From assembly GCA_017307505.1 (NCBI GenBank), contig JAFKEE010000034.1, positions 248,001 through 312,000 on the forward strand: a stretch of DNA of 64,000 nucleotides. Reading direction: 5' to 3'. Made by a program: the position numbers and the translations under genes. The notes under the pieces were generated by a model. The model saw nothing but the letters and a program-made list of their open reading frames with translations. It was not told the origin of the DNA and searched no databases. Each line of letters starts with the position of its first letter. Within the stretch, counting starts at the first letter, position 1. Source of the DNA: Acidobacteriota bacterium. GTDB taxonomy: Bacteria; Acidobacteriota; Terriglobia; Bryobacterales; Bryobacteraceae. Shown piece after piece: positions 39,740-48,666 of this stretch.

Positions 39740-40759
39740 TTACGACAGAGTCTTGACGACCACGCCCTTCGGAGCCACCTCCACCGGCAGGACCTTTACG
39801 CCCTGGCCGGCGCCCTCGGTTTCGATGGCCTTGGCAACGCGGTCCCGGGCGTCCGGTTCGCACAAAAACACGACGCAGCCGCCGCCGCCCGCGCCGCAGA
39901 CCTTGGCTGCCCGCGCGCCGGCCTTTTTGGTGGAAGCCACCAGGTGGTCGATGAGGGGCGTCGAGATCGAGGGGGCATTCTTCTTGCGGTGCGACCACTC
40001 TTCCCGCAGCAGGCGGGCCGTCTCGTTCCAATCCTTTTTATGCAGCGCGCCGCGCATGCCATGGGCGATCTCGGCGATGCGCTCGAAGTTCTTCAGCACC
40101 TTGCGGTCGCCGTCGATGTGAAGCTTCATCACTTCCCAGTTGTTGATGCCCGAGTTGCGCGGCTTGCCGGTGTAGGCCAGGACGAACCGGCTGTTCAACT
40201 CGGCCAGGTCGACGGGCATCGAATTGCGCTGGATGCCGGCCACGGTCAGATCGATCGCGCTGACGCCGCCATACATGGCGGGGTAGTAATCCTGGCACCC
40301 GGTGGGCACGTTCACCACCTGGGCCTCGATGTTCTGGGCGATCTCGCGGACGCGCTCGATGTTATGCCGCGTGCCGCAGAACTTGTTGAACGCGCTCACC
40401 GTCGAGATGAGCAGCGCCGACGAACCCGAGATGCCGGCGCCCTGGGGCGATTCCGAGTTCGTCTCCACCACCATGCCGCCGGACGGGTTGAAGTGCTTCA
40501 CTACCTGAGCGGCGAGAACATTGCGCACCTTGGCCGCGGAGGTCAGCGTGGAGAGCGAATCGAAGGTCTCCTCCATGTTCTGATCCTGCGAACGCAAGGT
40601 GATCGCCTTGCCGTCGTGCGGCATAATCCGGCAGCTGGTGTATACGCTTACCGCGAAGTTCAGGGTAACGGCATTCGGATGATAGAGGTACAGGGGCCAA
40701 ATGTCGAGCGTGCCACCGGCCAGGTCCACACGGCAGGGTGATTTTGCGAATACTTGCAT
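39740..40759 (-). CDS. GHMP kinase (sugar kinase, heptose-kinase-like)
   Basis: A 339-residue GHMP-superfamily kinase. Motif 1 is SPCRVDLAGGTLDI, motif 2 SPQGAGISGSSALL (ATP loop) and motif 3 GAGGGGCVVF near the C-terminus. The sequence is closest in style to bacterial HddA/fucokinase-type kinases that phosphorylate a sugar such as D-glycero-D-manno-heptose 7-phosphate, but no other heptose or sugar-activation gene lies nearby. It is transcribed from its own start 17 bp before the CPBP gene. Confidence 0.85.
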   Translation of the reverse strand: MQVFAKSPCRVDLAGGTLDIWPLYLYHPNAVTLNFAVSVYTSCRIMPHDGKAITLRSQDQNMEETFDSLSTLTSAAKVRNVLAAQVVKHFNPSGGMVVETNSESPQGAGISGSSALLISTVSAFNKFCGTRHNIERVREIAQNIEAQVVNVPTGCQDYYPAMYGGVSAIDLTVAGIQRNSMPVDLAELNSRFVLAYTGKPRNSGINNWEVMKLHIDGDRKVLKNFERIAEIAHGMRGALHKKDWNETARLLREEWSHRKKNAPSISTPLIDHLVASTKKAGARAAKVCGAGGGGCVVFLCEPDARDRVAKAIETEGAGQGVKVLPVEVAPKGVVVKTLS

Positions 40760-40809
40760 CAGGTCTAGCTTAACGGATCGCCTGCTCCGGCAGCACTACC
40801 ATAGGTAAT

Positions 40810-41310
40810 ATGCCAGTGCGCCGAATTCTCCAACTGGGTGACCCTACCCTGCGTACTATATCGGCTACCGCGGAGCCGGCCAGCGCAGCCACCGTGATGC
40901 AGGATCTGGAGGACACCCTGGCTGAGTTCCGCCGTACGCACGGCTTTGGCCGCGGCATCAGCGCGATCCAGATTGGCGAGGCCGTACGGCTCATCTTCCT
41001 GAAGGTGGATGGAGTCCGGTATGAGCTCATCAACCCTGAATACACTTGGCAAAGTGCGGAAACATTCGAGTTGTGGGACGACTGCTTCTCGTTCCCTGAC
41101 CTGATGGTCCACCTCCGGCGGCATGAAAAGGTGCGGATCCGTTATCAGGACTCCGGCGCCTCCTGGACGGAGTTGGAGGCCGAAGGCGCGCTCTCAGAGC
41201 TGATCCAGCATGAGATGGATCACCTGGACGGAATCCTGGCCGTCGACCGTGCCGAGGGCCCGCACCCACTGGCTACACGGGACGAATGGGCCAGGCAGTA
41301 CCAGGTGTAG
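40810..41310 (+). CDS. Peptide deformylase-like protein, divergent
   Basis: A 166-residue protein of the polypeptide deformylase family. The metal and active-site residues remain: HEMDH (HExxH), the Cys of ELWDDCFSFP in place of EGCLS, and the Gln of GISAIQIG in place of GLAAPQ. The loss of EG before the Cys, and of the LAAP stretch, sets it apart from housekeeping Def, which removes the N-formyl group from new proteins. It could be a second deformylase, an actinonin-resistance type or an enzyme with another formyl substrate. Expression looks independent. Confidence 0.8.
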   Translation: MPVRRILQLGDPTLRTISATAEPASAATVMQDLEDTLAEFRRTHGFGRGISAIQIGEAVRLIFLKVDGVRYELINPEYTWQSAETFELWDDCFSFPDLMVHLRRHEKVRIRYQDSGASWTELEAEGALSELIQHEMDHLDGILAVDRAEGPHPLATRDEWARQYQV

Positions 41311-41478
41311 GGGACTTCCTCATTTTTTAGTACCAAAACCCGTACCTTCGCGTTACCATAGGGCTGGCTGAGGTGGCGTGGGCGCTACCTTAGCTCCTTT
41401 ACCTAGACCCAATTAGGGCGAAATTGTCCAGGCATTCCTCATGCATCAATTGTGGGGGGATGCCGATCAATTGATTGT

Positions 41479-41850
41479 ATGATCGAGCGGCGCGCAGAAC
41501 CGAGAATGCTGTGTGCGGACCTGGTGGATGTCCGTTGGAGGGACAGAACCAACCGCGGCAGGAGAGCGGTGGCCAATCTGGAAGACATCTCCCTGTCGGG
41601 AGCATGCATCCAGTTGGACATGCAGATCCCCCTTGGCACAGTGGTTCGCATCTCTTACCCCAAAGGCGAGTTCGCGGGTCTGGTGCGCTACTGCCAGTTC
41701 CGCGAGATCGGCTACTTCGTCGGCATTCAATTTGAAGCCGGCTGTAAATGGTCCAGGAACAGCTTCAAGCCCCTGCACCTGCTGGATCCCCGGTCGCTCT
41801 CGAAGAAGACCCCCCGGGCCAAATCCGGACCCTTCAGTGCATTGAGCTAG
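41479..41850 (+). CDS. PilZ-domain protein
   Basis: A 123-residue protein, essentially one PilZ domain. The motif RRAEPRM at the N-terminus supplies the RxxxR half, and DISLSGACI supplies the DxSxxG half; both c-di-GMP contact sets are present. VVRISYPKG and GYFVGIQFE are further PilZ strands. The ATG at 41479 removes nine residues that a longer reading would add without support. It likely responds to cyclic-di-GMP to control motility, secretion or surface polysaccharide. Confidence 0.8.
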   Translation: MIERRAEPRMLCADLVDVRWRDRTNRGRRAVANLEDISLSGACIQLDMQIPLGTVVRISYPKGEFAGLVRYCQFREIGYFVGIQFEAGCKWSRNSFKPLHLLDPRSLSKKTPRAKSGPFSALS

Positions 41851-42037
41851 CCGGCTTCCGTTTCTCTCTCTAACAGGAACAATTCGGTCTGAAACTCCGT
41901 CTTAGTTAGCTAAGCGGAGGAGCAGGCGCCAGTTCGCGCGCCGGTCCGTCCCGCTGGCGCAGCCGGAGACGGCTGGTGCGCCGCGGTGTCCCCCGGCCCG
42001 ATCGCCCAGGCTCCCTTCGCCCGCGATTGGAGCCGCC

Positions 42038-43576
42038 ATGAAGTTATGCCTCTGTCTCGCCGCCGCCTCGACGCTCGCCTGGGCCGGCCCGCCCGAACCG
42101 TCCGAACTCGCCGCCAAAGCCAAGCTATATCTCGAAACCGCGTCCGGCATGATTGCCGCCGCCCCGCCGGACTTCCAGGCCGGAGCGCTGATGCAACTGG
42201 GTGTCGTGACCGCGGCACATGATCCGAAAAAGGCACTGGAGTTCTATGAACAGGCCTTTGCCGCCAGCGCGGTGCTGCCCACCCAGTCCGGCTATCGTCT
42301 TCGCGAGGAGTTCCAAGCCATGCTGGCCGGGCATGTGGCCAAGGTGAACCCGGAGCGCGCCATCGAACTCATCGTCGCCATGACTCCACCGCCCGCGGGC
42401 GATGCGGACCCGCGCTCCGGCGCGCTCAACGAGATCACGCGCCAGTTGCTCGCGAAGAAGCGCTTCGACCGCGCGGCCGAGTTCCTCGACCAGATGGTGG
42501 TCGGCGGAGCCTACCCCTTCGACGCCATCACCCTCGTGATCAAGGCCCAGCCGCCGGGCGACGAGCATCGCCAATTGCTGTTCTCGCAGGCGCTGGTCGG
42601 CTTTCAACAGCGTCCGCAGACTGAGCCGTTTGAGCGCTTCATCCGGACGTTCCGCAAGGAGATGCCGGAGCAGACCTTTCAGCAGGCGGTGCGGCTGCTG
42701 GGCAAGACCGTGTTGGATGGCAAAGGATTGCCAGAGCCGCACAGCCAGACCATGGTCGCCCCCAGCGGCACGGTGACGCTCACCGATCCGAAGGACGTCG
42801 AGATCTTCAATGCGCTCGATCTCATCGCCGATGTCGACCCGGCCTGGGCCAGGGAGATTGCGAAACGGCCTGGCCTGCAGGCGGTGTTGGAGCGTTATCC
42901 GCGCGGCAAGGCCTCGATCGATGTCGGCCAGGGCGAGACGGTCACAACCCGGGGCACCATCCGACCCGGCCAGTCGCAGGCGGAGATCGAGCAGCGCGCG
43001 CAGGTGCTCGCCTTCGAGACGCAGAAAATGACCGAGGCCATGCGCTTCATCAATAAAGATCCAGGGAAGACCTTGGAGGTCGCCGCGCAGTTGCCCTCGC
43101 CTCAGTTGCAGGCGCGCGTGATCGAGATGGTGGCGATGATGGCGGGGTCGAAGGATCCGGCGGAAGCACGTACCTTGTTGGGCAAGTGCGTGGAGACGCT
43201 GGAGGCGATCAAGGCGCCGGACTGGCGGGCGAATGGCTGGGGCGCGGTGGCGGTGTCGGCCGCGAAGATCCAGGATACGGACCTGGCGTTGAAGGCGCTG
43301 GAGAAGGGCCTTGCCGACGCGCGCGTGGTCTACAAGCAGGAGGCGAATCCGGACGACCCGAATCCGTTTACGAAGGCGGTGTGGACGTCGACACAGCTCT
43401 TTAAGCTGCTCTTCCACCGGGCTGCGCGCTCGTTGGGGTTAGCAGCCGAGCCGCTGCTGGAGAAGGTGCCCGACCCGGAGATCCAGATCATCGCGCGAGT
43501 AGAGATGGCGGCAGCCTGGAGCGGCACGCCCTCGACCGGCTGGTTCGCACCGTCGAGCCGGCCGAAGAAGAAGTAG
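42038..43576 (+). CDS. Exported helical-repeat protein of unknown function
   Basis: A 512-residue protein with a signal peptide (LCLCLAAASTLAWA). Nearly all of the mature protein is helical with TPR-like spacing: AALMQLGVVTAAHDPKKALEFYEQAFA, AGHVAKVNPERAIELIVAM, LLAKKRFDRAAEFLDQM, ALKALEKGLADARVV and similar units. No catalytic motif. The region between 41851 and 42037 holds no gene. It ends in a Lys-rich SRPKKK. A periplasmic scaffold is the most likely role. Confidence 0.72.
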   Translation: MKLCLCLAAASTLAWAGPPEPSELAAKAKLYLETASGMIAAAPPDFQAGALMQLGVVTAAHDPKKALEFYEQAFAASAVLPTQSGYRLREEFQAMLAGHVAKVNPERAIELIVAMTPPPAGDADPRSGALNEITRQLLAKKRFDRAAEFLDQMVVGGAYPFDAITLVIKAQPPGDEHRQLLFSQALVGFQQRPQTEPFERFIRTFRKEMPEQTFQQAVRLLGKTVLDGKGLPEPHSQTMVAPSGTVTLTDPKDVEIFNALDLIADVDPAWAREIAKRPGLQAVLERYPRGKASIDVGQGETVTTRGTIRPGQSQAEIEQRAQVLAFETQKMTEAMRFINKDPGKTLEVAAQLPSPQLQARVIEMVAMMAGSKDPAEARTLLGKCVETLEAIKAPDWRANGWGAVAVSAAKIQDTDLALKALEKGLADARVVYKQEANPDDPNPFTKAVWTSTQLFKLLFHRAARSLGLAAEPLLEKVPDPEIQIIARVEMAAAWSGTPSTGWFAPSSRPKKK

Positions 43577-43593
43577 GGACAGGTCCTGACAGC

Positions 43594-43626
43594 AAAAGAC
43601 CGGAGCCACGGCGATGGCTCCGGTCT
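43594..43626 (-). terminator. Terminator hairpin between convergent genes
   Basis: AGACCGGAGCCA and TGGCTCCGGTCT form a perfect 12-bp stem with a 6-base loop (43597-43626). On the minus strand it is followed by TTTTGCTGTC, so it ends the TIM-barrel gene's transcript. On the plus strand the T-run is poor. Confidence 0.72.
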
Positions 43627-43644
43627 CGTTGGCAAACGCTCAGA

Positions 43645-44490
43645 CTAGGCCCGCAGGGCCGCGTTGACTCCACGCATATACGCGAAGCTCTTCTGCATGC
43701 CGGGCAGCGGGTTGTCGGCATTGATCTCGTACTCGAGGTGCACGATGCCTTTGTAGTTCATCTTCTTCAGTTGTTTGAAAATGCCGACGATGGGCATCTG
43801 TCCGTCGCCCACGTCGCACTGGCTATCGCGGTTCATCAGATCGCGCAGATCCTTGATATGCATGTCGAGCAGGCGCGGTCCGGCCGCCTGGATCTCCTCG
43901 ATGACGTTCTTGCCGGTGCGGGTCGTGTGGCCGACATCGATGCAGACGCCCATGCGCGGATCCATGTCCTTCATCAGCTTCAGCGCGTCGGACGGGGCGG
44001 GGAAGTGCTTGTCCTCCGGACCGTGGTTGTGGACCGCGATCTGGATGTCGTAATCCTTCAGGGTCTTCTCGATCATGGGCAGCGACTTGGCCGTCGCGCC
44101 GATGTTCATCATGGGCATGCCCAGCCGCTTGGCGTACTCGAAGTACGTCTTGATGTCGGCCATGTCGTCCTTCAGCATGTAGACCGTGCCCCCACCGGTG
44201 AGCGTCAGGCCGGCCTTCTGGAAGTCGGCCTTGGCCTTGTCGAGTTCCTCAGGTGTGGAGCGGTAGAGGGCGTGAAACTCCTTGATGCAGAGGTAGGGCG
44301 TGTTCAACGCCTTCGTGCCCTTGATGCACATGGAACGGCTGAATTCACGGAAGGAGTAGCTGGCCACACCTAGTCGGACATCGCCGGGGACGGGGTCAAC
44401 GGCGGCATTCAGGACGGGGACTGCGGAAGCCGCGGCCATGGCGGCAGGAACTCCCTGAAGAAAAGATCGACGGCTGGATTCGGAGAACAT
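43645..44490 (-). CDS. Exported TIM-barrel protein (sugar phosphate isomerase/epimerase family)
   Basis: A 281-residue protein of the AP-endonuclease-2/xylose-isomerase-like barrel family. The leader MFSESSRRSFLQGVPAAMAA is a Tat signal with the RR motif. Barrel metal residues appear in VAVHNHGPEDKHF, GVCIDVGHTTR, LLDMHIKDLRD and VHLEYEI. Family members isomerise, epimerise or dehydrate sugars and inositols. The Tat leader places it in the periplasm, as is common for this family in acidobacteria. The ATG at 44490 gives a proper signal; a longer reading does not. Confidence 0.88.
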   Translation of the reverse strand: MFSESSRRSFLQGVPAAMAAASAVPVLNAAVDPVPGDVRLGVASYSFREFSRSMCIKGTKALNTPYLCIKEFHALYRSTPEELDKAKADFQKAGLTLTGGGTVYMLKDDMADIKTYFEYAKRLGMPMMNIGATAKSLPMIEKTLKDYDIQIAVHNHGPEDKHFPAPSDALKLMKDMDPRMGVCIDVGHTTRTGKNVIEEIQAAGPRLLDMHIKDLRDLMNRDSQCDVGDGQMPIVGIFKQLKKMNYKGIVHLEYEINADNPLPGMQKSFAYMRGVNAALRA

Positions 44491-44625
44491 GCTCCGATGA
44501 TATATCAGGTGCGAAGGTCCGGTATGGTTAGTAGCAAGGGTATTCCACAAACCGGCCCGGCTTCCCATCCACGACCATGCAGTGGGGCAGCTAGACCCAG
44601 GTTTGCGGTAATTGCGGCCTTTTCC

Positions 44626-44841
44626 CTATTTCGCGTACGACTCCAGATAGCCGCATCTCGTGCAGCGATAAGCCGTGATCTCGTAGTGCGGACCGTCCTT
44701 GGACTGTACCCCGCGCCAGAAAGACTTCTGCGGTTCGCCGGGCTGCCATTGCGCCGCAACACTGGATGCGTGATCTTTGTGGTCGAGAATGAACCCTTGT
44801 TCCATTTCGCCATTGCATTTCGGACACTGATTGTTGCGCAT
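44626..44841 (-). CDS. Small zinc-ribbon protein (DUF6487-like)
   Basis: A 71-residue protein with two CxxC knuckles, NQCPKCNGEM near the start and YRCTRCGYLESYAK at the end, forming a zinc ribbon around a conserved middle (GFILDHKDHA, SFWRGVQSK). This layout matches the short PF20097-type proteins. AGGGAG stands six bases before the ATG at 44841, which I prefer to two earlier in-frame starts. Function unknown; nucleic-acid or protein binding is likely. Confidence 0.72.
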   Translation of the reverse strand: MRNNQCPKCNGEMEQGFILDHKDHASSVAAQWQPGEPQKSFWRGVQSKDGPHYEITAYRCTRCGYLESYAK

Positions 44842-44973
44842 CACCATCTCCCTCAGGGCCATTATCCCGGAGAGCGGCCAGTAGCCGCCAAGCTGCGGGT
44901 TGCCGATGATCTGCCCGGAGAAGTCAACACGCCATTCGTCCTCAAGGCCGCCCCGTAAGGCAGATGTGTCGAG

Positions 44974-45597
44974 TTACGAGCTTCCGCCCGCTCGATCGGA
45001 GTTGGGAGAAAGCCCCTTGGCCGAGGATTCGGCAAATGGCGGTTCAACGAATGGTTCGACCTCGATGCACTCATAGCGCACTTCAAGCACGGTCAGGTGG
45101 GTTGTGCCGCCCGGCGCCTTGAGTTCTACTCGGTCGCCTTCCGCCGACTTCAGTAGTGCGCGTCCCAGAGGCGAGAGCCAGCTGATGTGGTTGCGGTTGA
45201 GATCGACCTCGTCGGAACCCACGATACTCACCACACGTTCGGCACCCGCAGCATCGGCATAGTGCACCGTGGCTCCAAAGAAGACCCTGGCCGAGGCCTG
45301 CTCCGATCTCGGAGCGCCCGGGTCGACTACTTCCGCGGCTTCAATGCGCTGGCGGAGAAAGCGAAGCCGGCCATCGATCTGACGCAGGCGCCGCTTCCCG
45401 TACTTGTAGTCGGCGTTTTCGCTGCGATCGCCGTTGGCGGCCGCCCACGCCACCATCTCGGTGACGGCCGGGCGTTCCCTGGCAAAGAGAAAGTGGTACT
45501 CCTCATTGAGCCGCTTCAGGCCGCCGGGCGTGATGTAGTTCTTGCCCGGCGGTTGGGGTTTGTCCGGTTGGGGTTGTCGAGTAAACGCTGTTCGCAC
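44974..45597 (-). CDS. greB: Transcription elongation factor GreB
   Basis: A 207-residue GreA/GreB-family protein that binds the RNA polymerase secondary channel and stimulates cleavage of backtracked RNA. The coiled-coil tip GDRSENADYKYGKRRLRQID is GreB-like (the YGKRRLR form), and the C-terminal FKBP-like domain has VVSIVGSDEVDLNRNHISWLSPLGRALL. The start is a GTG. The tail after LEVRYECIEV is longer than usual by about 30 residues and rich in Ser, Pro and Glu. Confidence 0.93.
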   Translation of the reverse strand: MRTAFTRQPQPDKPQPPGKNYITPGGLKRLNEEYHFLFARERPAVTEMVAWAAANGDRSENADYKYGKRRLRQIDGRLRFLRQRIEAAEVVDPGAPRSEQASARVFFGATVHYADAAGAERVVSIVGSDEVDLNRNHISWLSPLGRALLKSAEGDRVELKAPGGTTHLTVLEVRYECIEVEPFVEPPFAESSAKGLSPNSDRAGGSS

Positions 45598-45701
45598 TTA
45601 ATTAGTCCGTCCCGCGCGAATCTCGCGAATGAACCAGGGCTCTGCTTTCCGATTGTTTCACGTCCTGGAGCCCGCGTTGAGCCGACACGCGCCGCGCCGT
45701 G

Positions 45702-47438
45702 TCAGATCTGCTCGAGTTCTTCTTCCAGCAACTGCTTCTGGTGCAGTTCGGCATAGTAACCGCCGGCCACGATGAGCTCGGCGTGGGTGCCGCGTTCGAC
45801 GATGCGCCCTTCGTCCAGCACGTAGATGCAGTCGGCGTCGCGTACGGTCGAGACGCGGTGCGAGATAAGGATCGTCGTGCGGCTGCCGCTCTGGCTGCGC
45901 AGGCCGTGCAGGATCCGCTCTTCTGTAATCGTGTCGACAGCAGACAGTGCATCGTCGAGAATCAGGATCTTCGGCTTCCGCAGCAACGCGCGCGCAATCG
46001 CGGTGCGCTGCTTCTGGCCGCCCGAGAGCGTGATGCCTCGCTCGCCCACCTTGGTCTGGAACCCTTCCGGAAACTCTTCGATGTCATGCGCCAGCCCGGC
46101 AACAGCGGCCGCGGCCCGCACTTCCTCATCGGTTGCGGACTCCACACCGAATGCGATGTTCTCCGCAATGGTCGAGCTGAACAGGAACGTCTCCTGCGGG
46201 ACGAAGCCGATCTGCCGCCGCAGGTCCGCCGGATCCAATTCGCGCACGTCCACTCCGCCGACGAGCACGGCACCCGACGTTACGTCATACAGGCGCGGAA
46301 TCAGGTGAACGAGTGAACTCTTGCCGCTGCCCGTCCGGCCGACGATGGCGATGGTCTGCCCGGCAGGAATCCGCAGGGACAGGCCATCCAGCACCGGACG
46401 TCCGTCGAAACTGAGGCCGGCCTCGCGGAATTCGATATCCGTGATCTCCGGCATGGCCTTGGCGTTGGGCGGCGCGGTGATCGACGGCTCCTGGTGGAGA
46501 TACTCCTGAATGCGGCTCATCGAGGCCTTGCCGCGCTGCATCAGGTTCACCACCCAGCCGAAGGCGATCATGGGCCACACCAGCATGCCCATGAAGGTAT
46601 TGAACATGACGAAGCTGCCCAGCGAGATCTTGCCCTGCATCAACCGCAGGCCGCCGACCCCCAGCACCAGCATGAAGGTCAGGCCGATCAGGGCCTGCAG
46701 CAGCGGCATGAACAGGCCCGACAAGGTGGCCAGCTTCAGGTTCTGCGCGATGAAGCGCTTGTTCAATTCCTCAAACCGCGCGATCTCGGAGTCTTCCTGG
46801 ACATAGGCGCGGATGACACGCACACCGGCCAGGTTCTCCTGCACGCGGCTGCTGATGTCGGAGAAGAGCTCTTGGATGGCTTCGAAGCGGTCGTGGATCC
46901 GCTTGCCGAAGACCATGACGACGATGGAGACCACCGGAGCCGGGGTCAGCGCCCACAGCGTCAACTGCCAGTCCACGGTGAACATGATGCCCAGCGCCAG
47001 CACAAAGGTGAGCGAGGTCTCGGCCCAGTACATCACCGCCGGGCCCAGCATCATGCGCACCGCATTCAGGTCGTTGGTGGCGCGCGCCATCACGTCGCCC
47101 GTGCGGTAGCGCGAGTAGAAATCGTGGTTCAGCCGGACCAGGTTGCGGAAGATGTCGTTCCGCATGTCGTATTCGACGTCGCGCGAGATGCTCACCAGGA
47201 TCACGCGCATCCAATACTGAAAGAGCCCCTTCAACAGAGAGACGACGACCAGCGCCAGGCAGAACCAGTAGAGGGTGCTCAGCGGCTGCCGGTTGGTCAC
47301 GGCATCGATTCCGGAGCGCACCAGCAGCGGGATGCCCGCGCCGGCGACGTCCTTCAGGATGAGGGCGCCCAGGCCCAGCAACACGCCGCGCTTATACTTT
47401 CTCAGGTAAGGCCAGGCCGACTGGAACGCGCTGTTCAT
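45702..47438 (-). CDS. ABC transporter, MsbA/lipid-exporter type (fused membrane and ATPase)
   Basis: A 578-residue half-transporter with a six-span ABC membrane domain (about 1-320) and an ATPase domain: Walker A GRTGSGKSSLV, Q-loop FVPQETF, signature LSGGQKQR, Walker B ILILDDALS, switch His in LISHRVS. The type is exporter class IV (MsbA, LmrA, BmrA), moving lipids or drugs out of the inner leaflet. It is in a tight run with ydcF and the lipid gene pgsA, which favours a lipid role, though not proof. ATG 47438 is chosen over a long upstream reading that overlaps ydcF. Confidence 0.9.
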   Translation of the reverse strand: MNSAFQSAWPYLRKYKRGVLLGLGALILKDVAGAGIPLLVRSGIDAVTNRQPLSTLYWFCLALVVVSLLKGLFQYWMRVILVSISRDVEYDMRNDIFRNLVRLNHDFYSRYRTGDVMARATNDLNAVRMMLGPAVMYWAETSLTFVLALGIMFTVDWQLTLWALTPAPVVSIVVMVFGKRIHDRFEAIQELFSDISSRVQENLAGVRVIRAYVQEDSEIARFEELNKRFIAQNLKLATLSGLFMPLLQALIGLTFMLVLGVGGLRLMQGKISLGSFVMFNTFMGMLVWPMIAFGWVVNLMQRGKASMSRIQEYLHQEPSITAPPNAKAMPEITDIEFREAGLSFDGRPVLDGLSLRIPAGQTIAIVGRTGSGKSSLVHLIPRLYDVTSGAVLVGGVDVRELDPADLRRQIGFVPQETFLFSSTIAENIAFGVESATDEEVRAAAAVAGLAHDIEEFPEGFQTKVGERGITLSGGQKQRTAIARALLRKPKILILDDALSAVDTITEERILHGLRSQSGSRTTILISHRVSTVRDADCIYVLDEGRIVERGTHAELIVAGGYYAELHQKQLLEEELEQI

Positions 47439-47442
47439 CCTC

Positions 47443-48060
47443 TTAGATACCGAAAGGGGACGTGACCACCTTCGTCCACTCCAGGAAAATGTCCTTTCGT
47501 CCTTCCCGCGACTGATACCAGTCCCGCAGCTTGTAGCCCGCCGGATCGGCTGCCACAAAGTGCATCTCCAAACCCTCTGGAGCCGTCTCCCGGTACAACC
47601 GCCGGGCCCGCCGCAGATGGCTGGCGACACTCACAATGAGGACCTTCTTCAAGCCGCGCTGTTTCAGATTCGCCACCACGGCCTCCGCCTCTTCCTTCGT
47701 GGAATTGGCGTTGCTGGGGATGCACTGGAACCAGGAGGCATCGAACCCCTGCCGCACGGCGAACGCCGTAGCGGGTCCGCATTCGGTGGCGCCGTAGGAC
47801 GACATGGGTCCGCTGATCAGCACCAGGGGGACGAAGCCGGCCTGCGCCAGATGCCCGGCCTTCAGCACGCGTTCCCCGCGCCAGCCGCCGGCCAGCACGA
47901 CGGCTGCCTGGGCTTTTTGCGGAGGTTCGCCTACATCCAGGAAGGTGCCGAAGGAACCGAAGATCGCCCCGCGCTGCCACCAGAGCAGGGCACACACCGC
48001 GAGAAACCCCAGCAGCGGGAGATAAGCGAATCCGCGCGAGCGGCGATGCGGGTATGGCAT
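47443..48060 (-). CDS. YdcF/DUF218 family membrane protein
   Basis: A 205-residue protein with one N-terminal membrane segment (AYLPLLGFLAVCALLWW). The DUF218 domain reads VVLAGGWRGERVLKAGHLAQ, SGPMSSYGATECGPA, NSTKEEAEAVVANL and VSVASHLRRARRLYR, with conserved polar residues of the family. DUF218 proteins (SanA, YdcF, ElyC) act in envelope integrity and cell-wall or O-antigen control. It lies 4 bp before the exporter gene. Confidence 0.87.
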   Translation of the reverse strand: MPYPHRRSRGFAYLPLLGFLAVCALLWWQRGAIFGSFGTFLDVGEPPQKAQAAVVLAGGWRGERVLKAGHLAQAGFVPLVLISGPMSSYGATECGPATAFAVRQGFDASWFQCIPSNANSTKEEAEAVVANLKQRGLKKVLIVSVASHLRRARRLYRETAPEGLEMHFVAADPAGYKLRDWYQSREGRKDIFLEWTKVVTSPFGI

Positions 48061-48066
48061 GCCCGC

Positions 48067-48618
48067 TTACTTTTCAGGATCGAGCCGGCCCGCCGTCCGG
48101 AGCTTATGGTAGAGGCGTTCCACTTCCGCCTCGTCTTCGGGCGTCAGAATCGGATAGCGCGGAGACGGCATTGCTTCCCGCGTCTGCGCCTCCGGTTTGG
48201 CGATCTCTCCGAAGATCTGGCTGTGCGGCACTCCGTTGATGAGCGACTGCGTGGAGCGCTGCTGGATGATGCGCAGCAGGCGGTTCGCATTGTCGGTCTC
48301 GCCGGGGTAGATGAGCCGGATTTTGGCCGAATCGGCCAGCGTCAGGTCCACCACCATGGGCGCCACCCAACCGGTTTGATCGATACGCCGAACGGAAGCC
48401 CAGGGGATGAGCTTTTTGCCCGATTTGAGATGTGTGTCGGTGACCTCAACCGTTGGGTGCAGCCCGAGCCACAGCACGAAGGCCGCGCTGGCCAGAAGCA
48501 GTCCCGCCGGGATGGCAGCCGGCAGCCAGGAAAGGGCGCACCAACCGGAGAATGCAGCCAGCCCGAGGGCTACTGCCGCCGCGGTCAGGTAAGTACGCGC
48601 CGGGGTAAAACGAATCAT
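48067..48618 (-). CDS. Membrane protein of unknown function
   Basis: A 183-residue protein with two N-terminal hydrophobic segments (YLTAAAVALGLAAFSGWCAL, AIPAGLLLASAAFVLWLGL), then a PH-like domain (VEVTDTHLKSGKKLIPWASVRRID) and a charged C-terminal part. It sits between pgsA and ydcF and is cotranscribed with them. The ATG at 48618 is preferred over a GGGGTGGGGC-led longer start. No family can be named firmly. Confidence 0.7.
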   Translation of the reverse strand: MIRFTPARTYLTAAAVALGLAAFSGWCALSWLPAAIPAGLLLASAAFVLWLGLHPTVEVTDTHLKSGKKLIPWASVRRIDQTGWVAPMVVDLTLADSAKIRLIYPGETDNANRLLRIIQQRSTQSLINGVPHSQIFGEIAKPEAQTREAMPSPRYPILTPEDEAEVERLYHKLRTAGRLDPEK

Positions 48619-48666
48619 GCCTTGCCCCACCCCTCCAGCGTAAACCCCAGCGAAGGAGCCGTCAAT

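Noticed and set aside
45684-45703. GACACG...CGTGTC hairpin near the end of the ABC gene
   Set aside because: Only 6 bp of stem and no T-run; likely chance in GC-rich sequence.
46494-47465. Plus-strand open frame of 323 codons opposite the ABC transporter
   Set aside because: His, Gln and Arg-rich shadow with no domain; the minus-strand gene has Walker A, signature and Walker B motifs.
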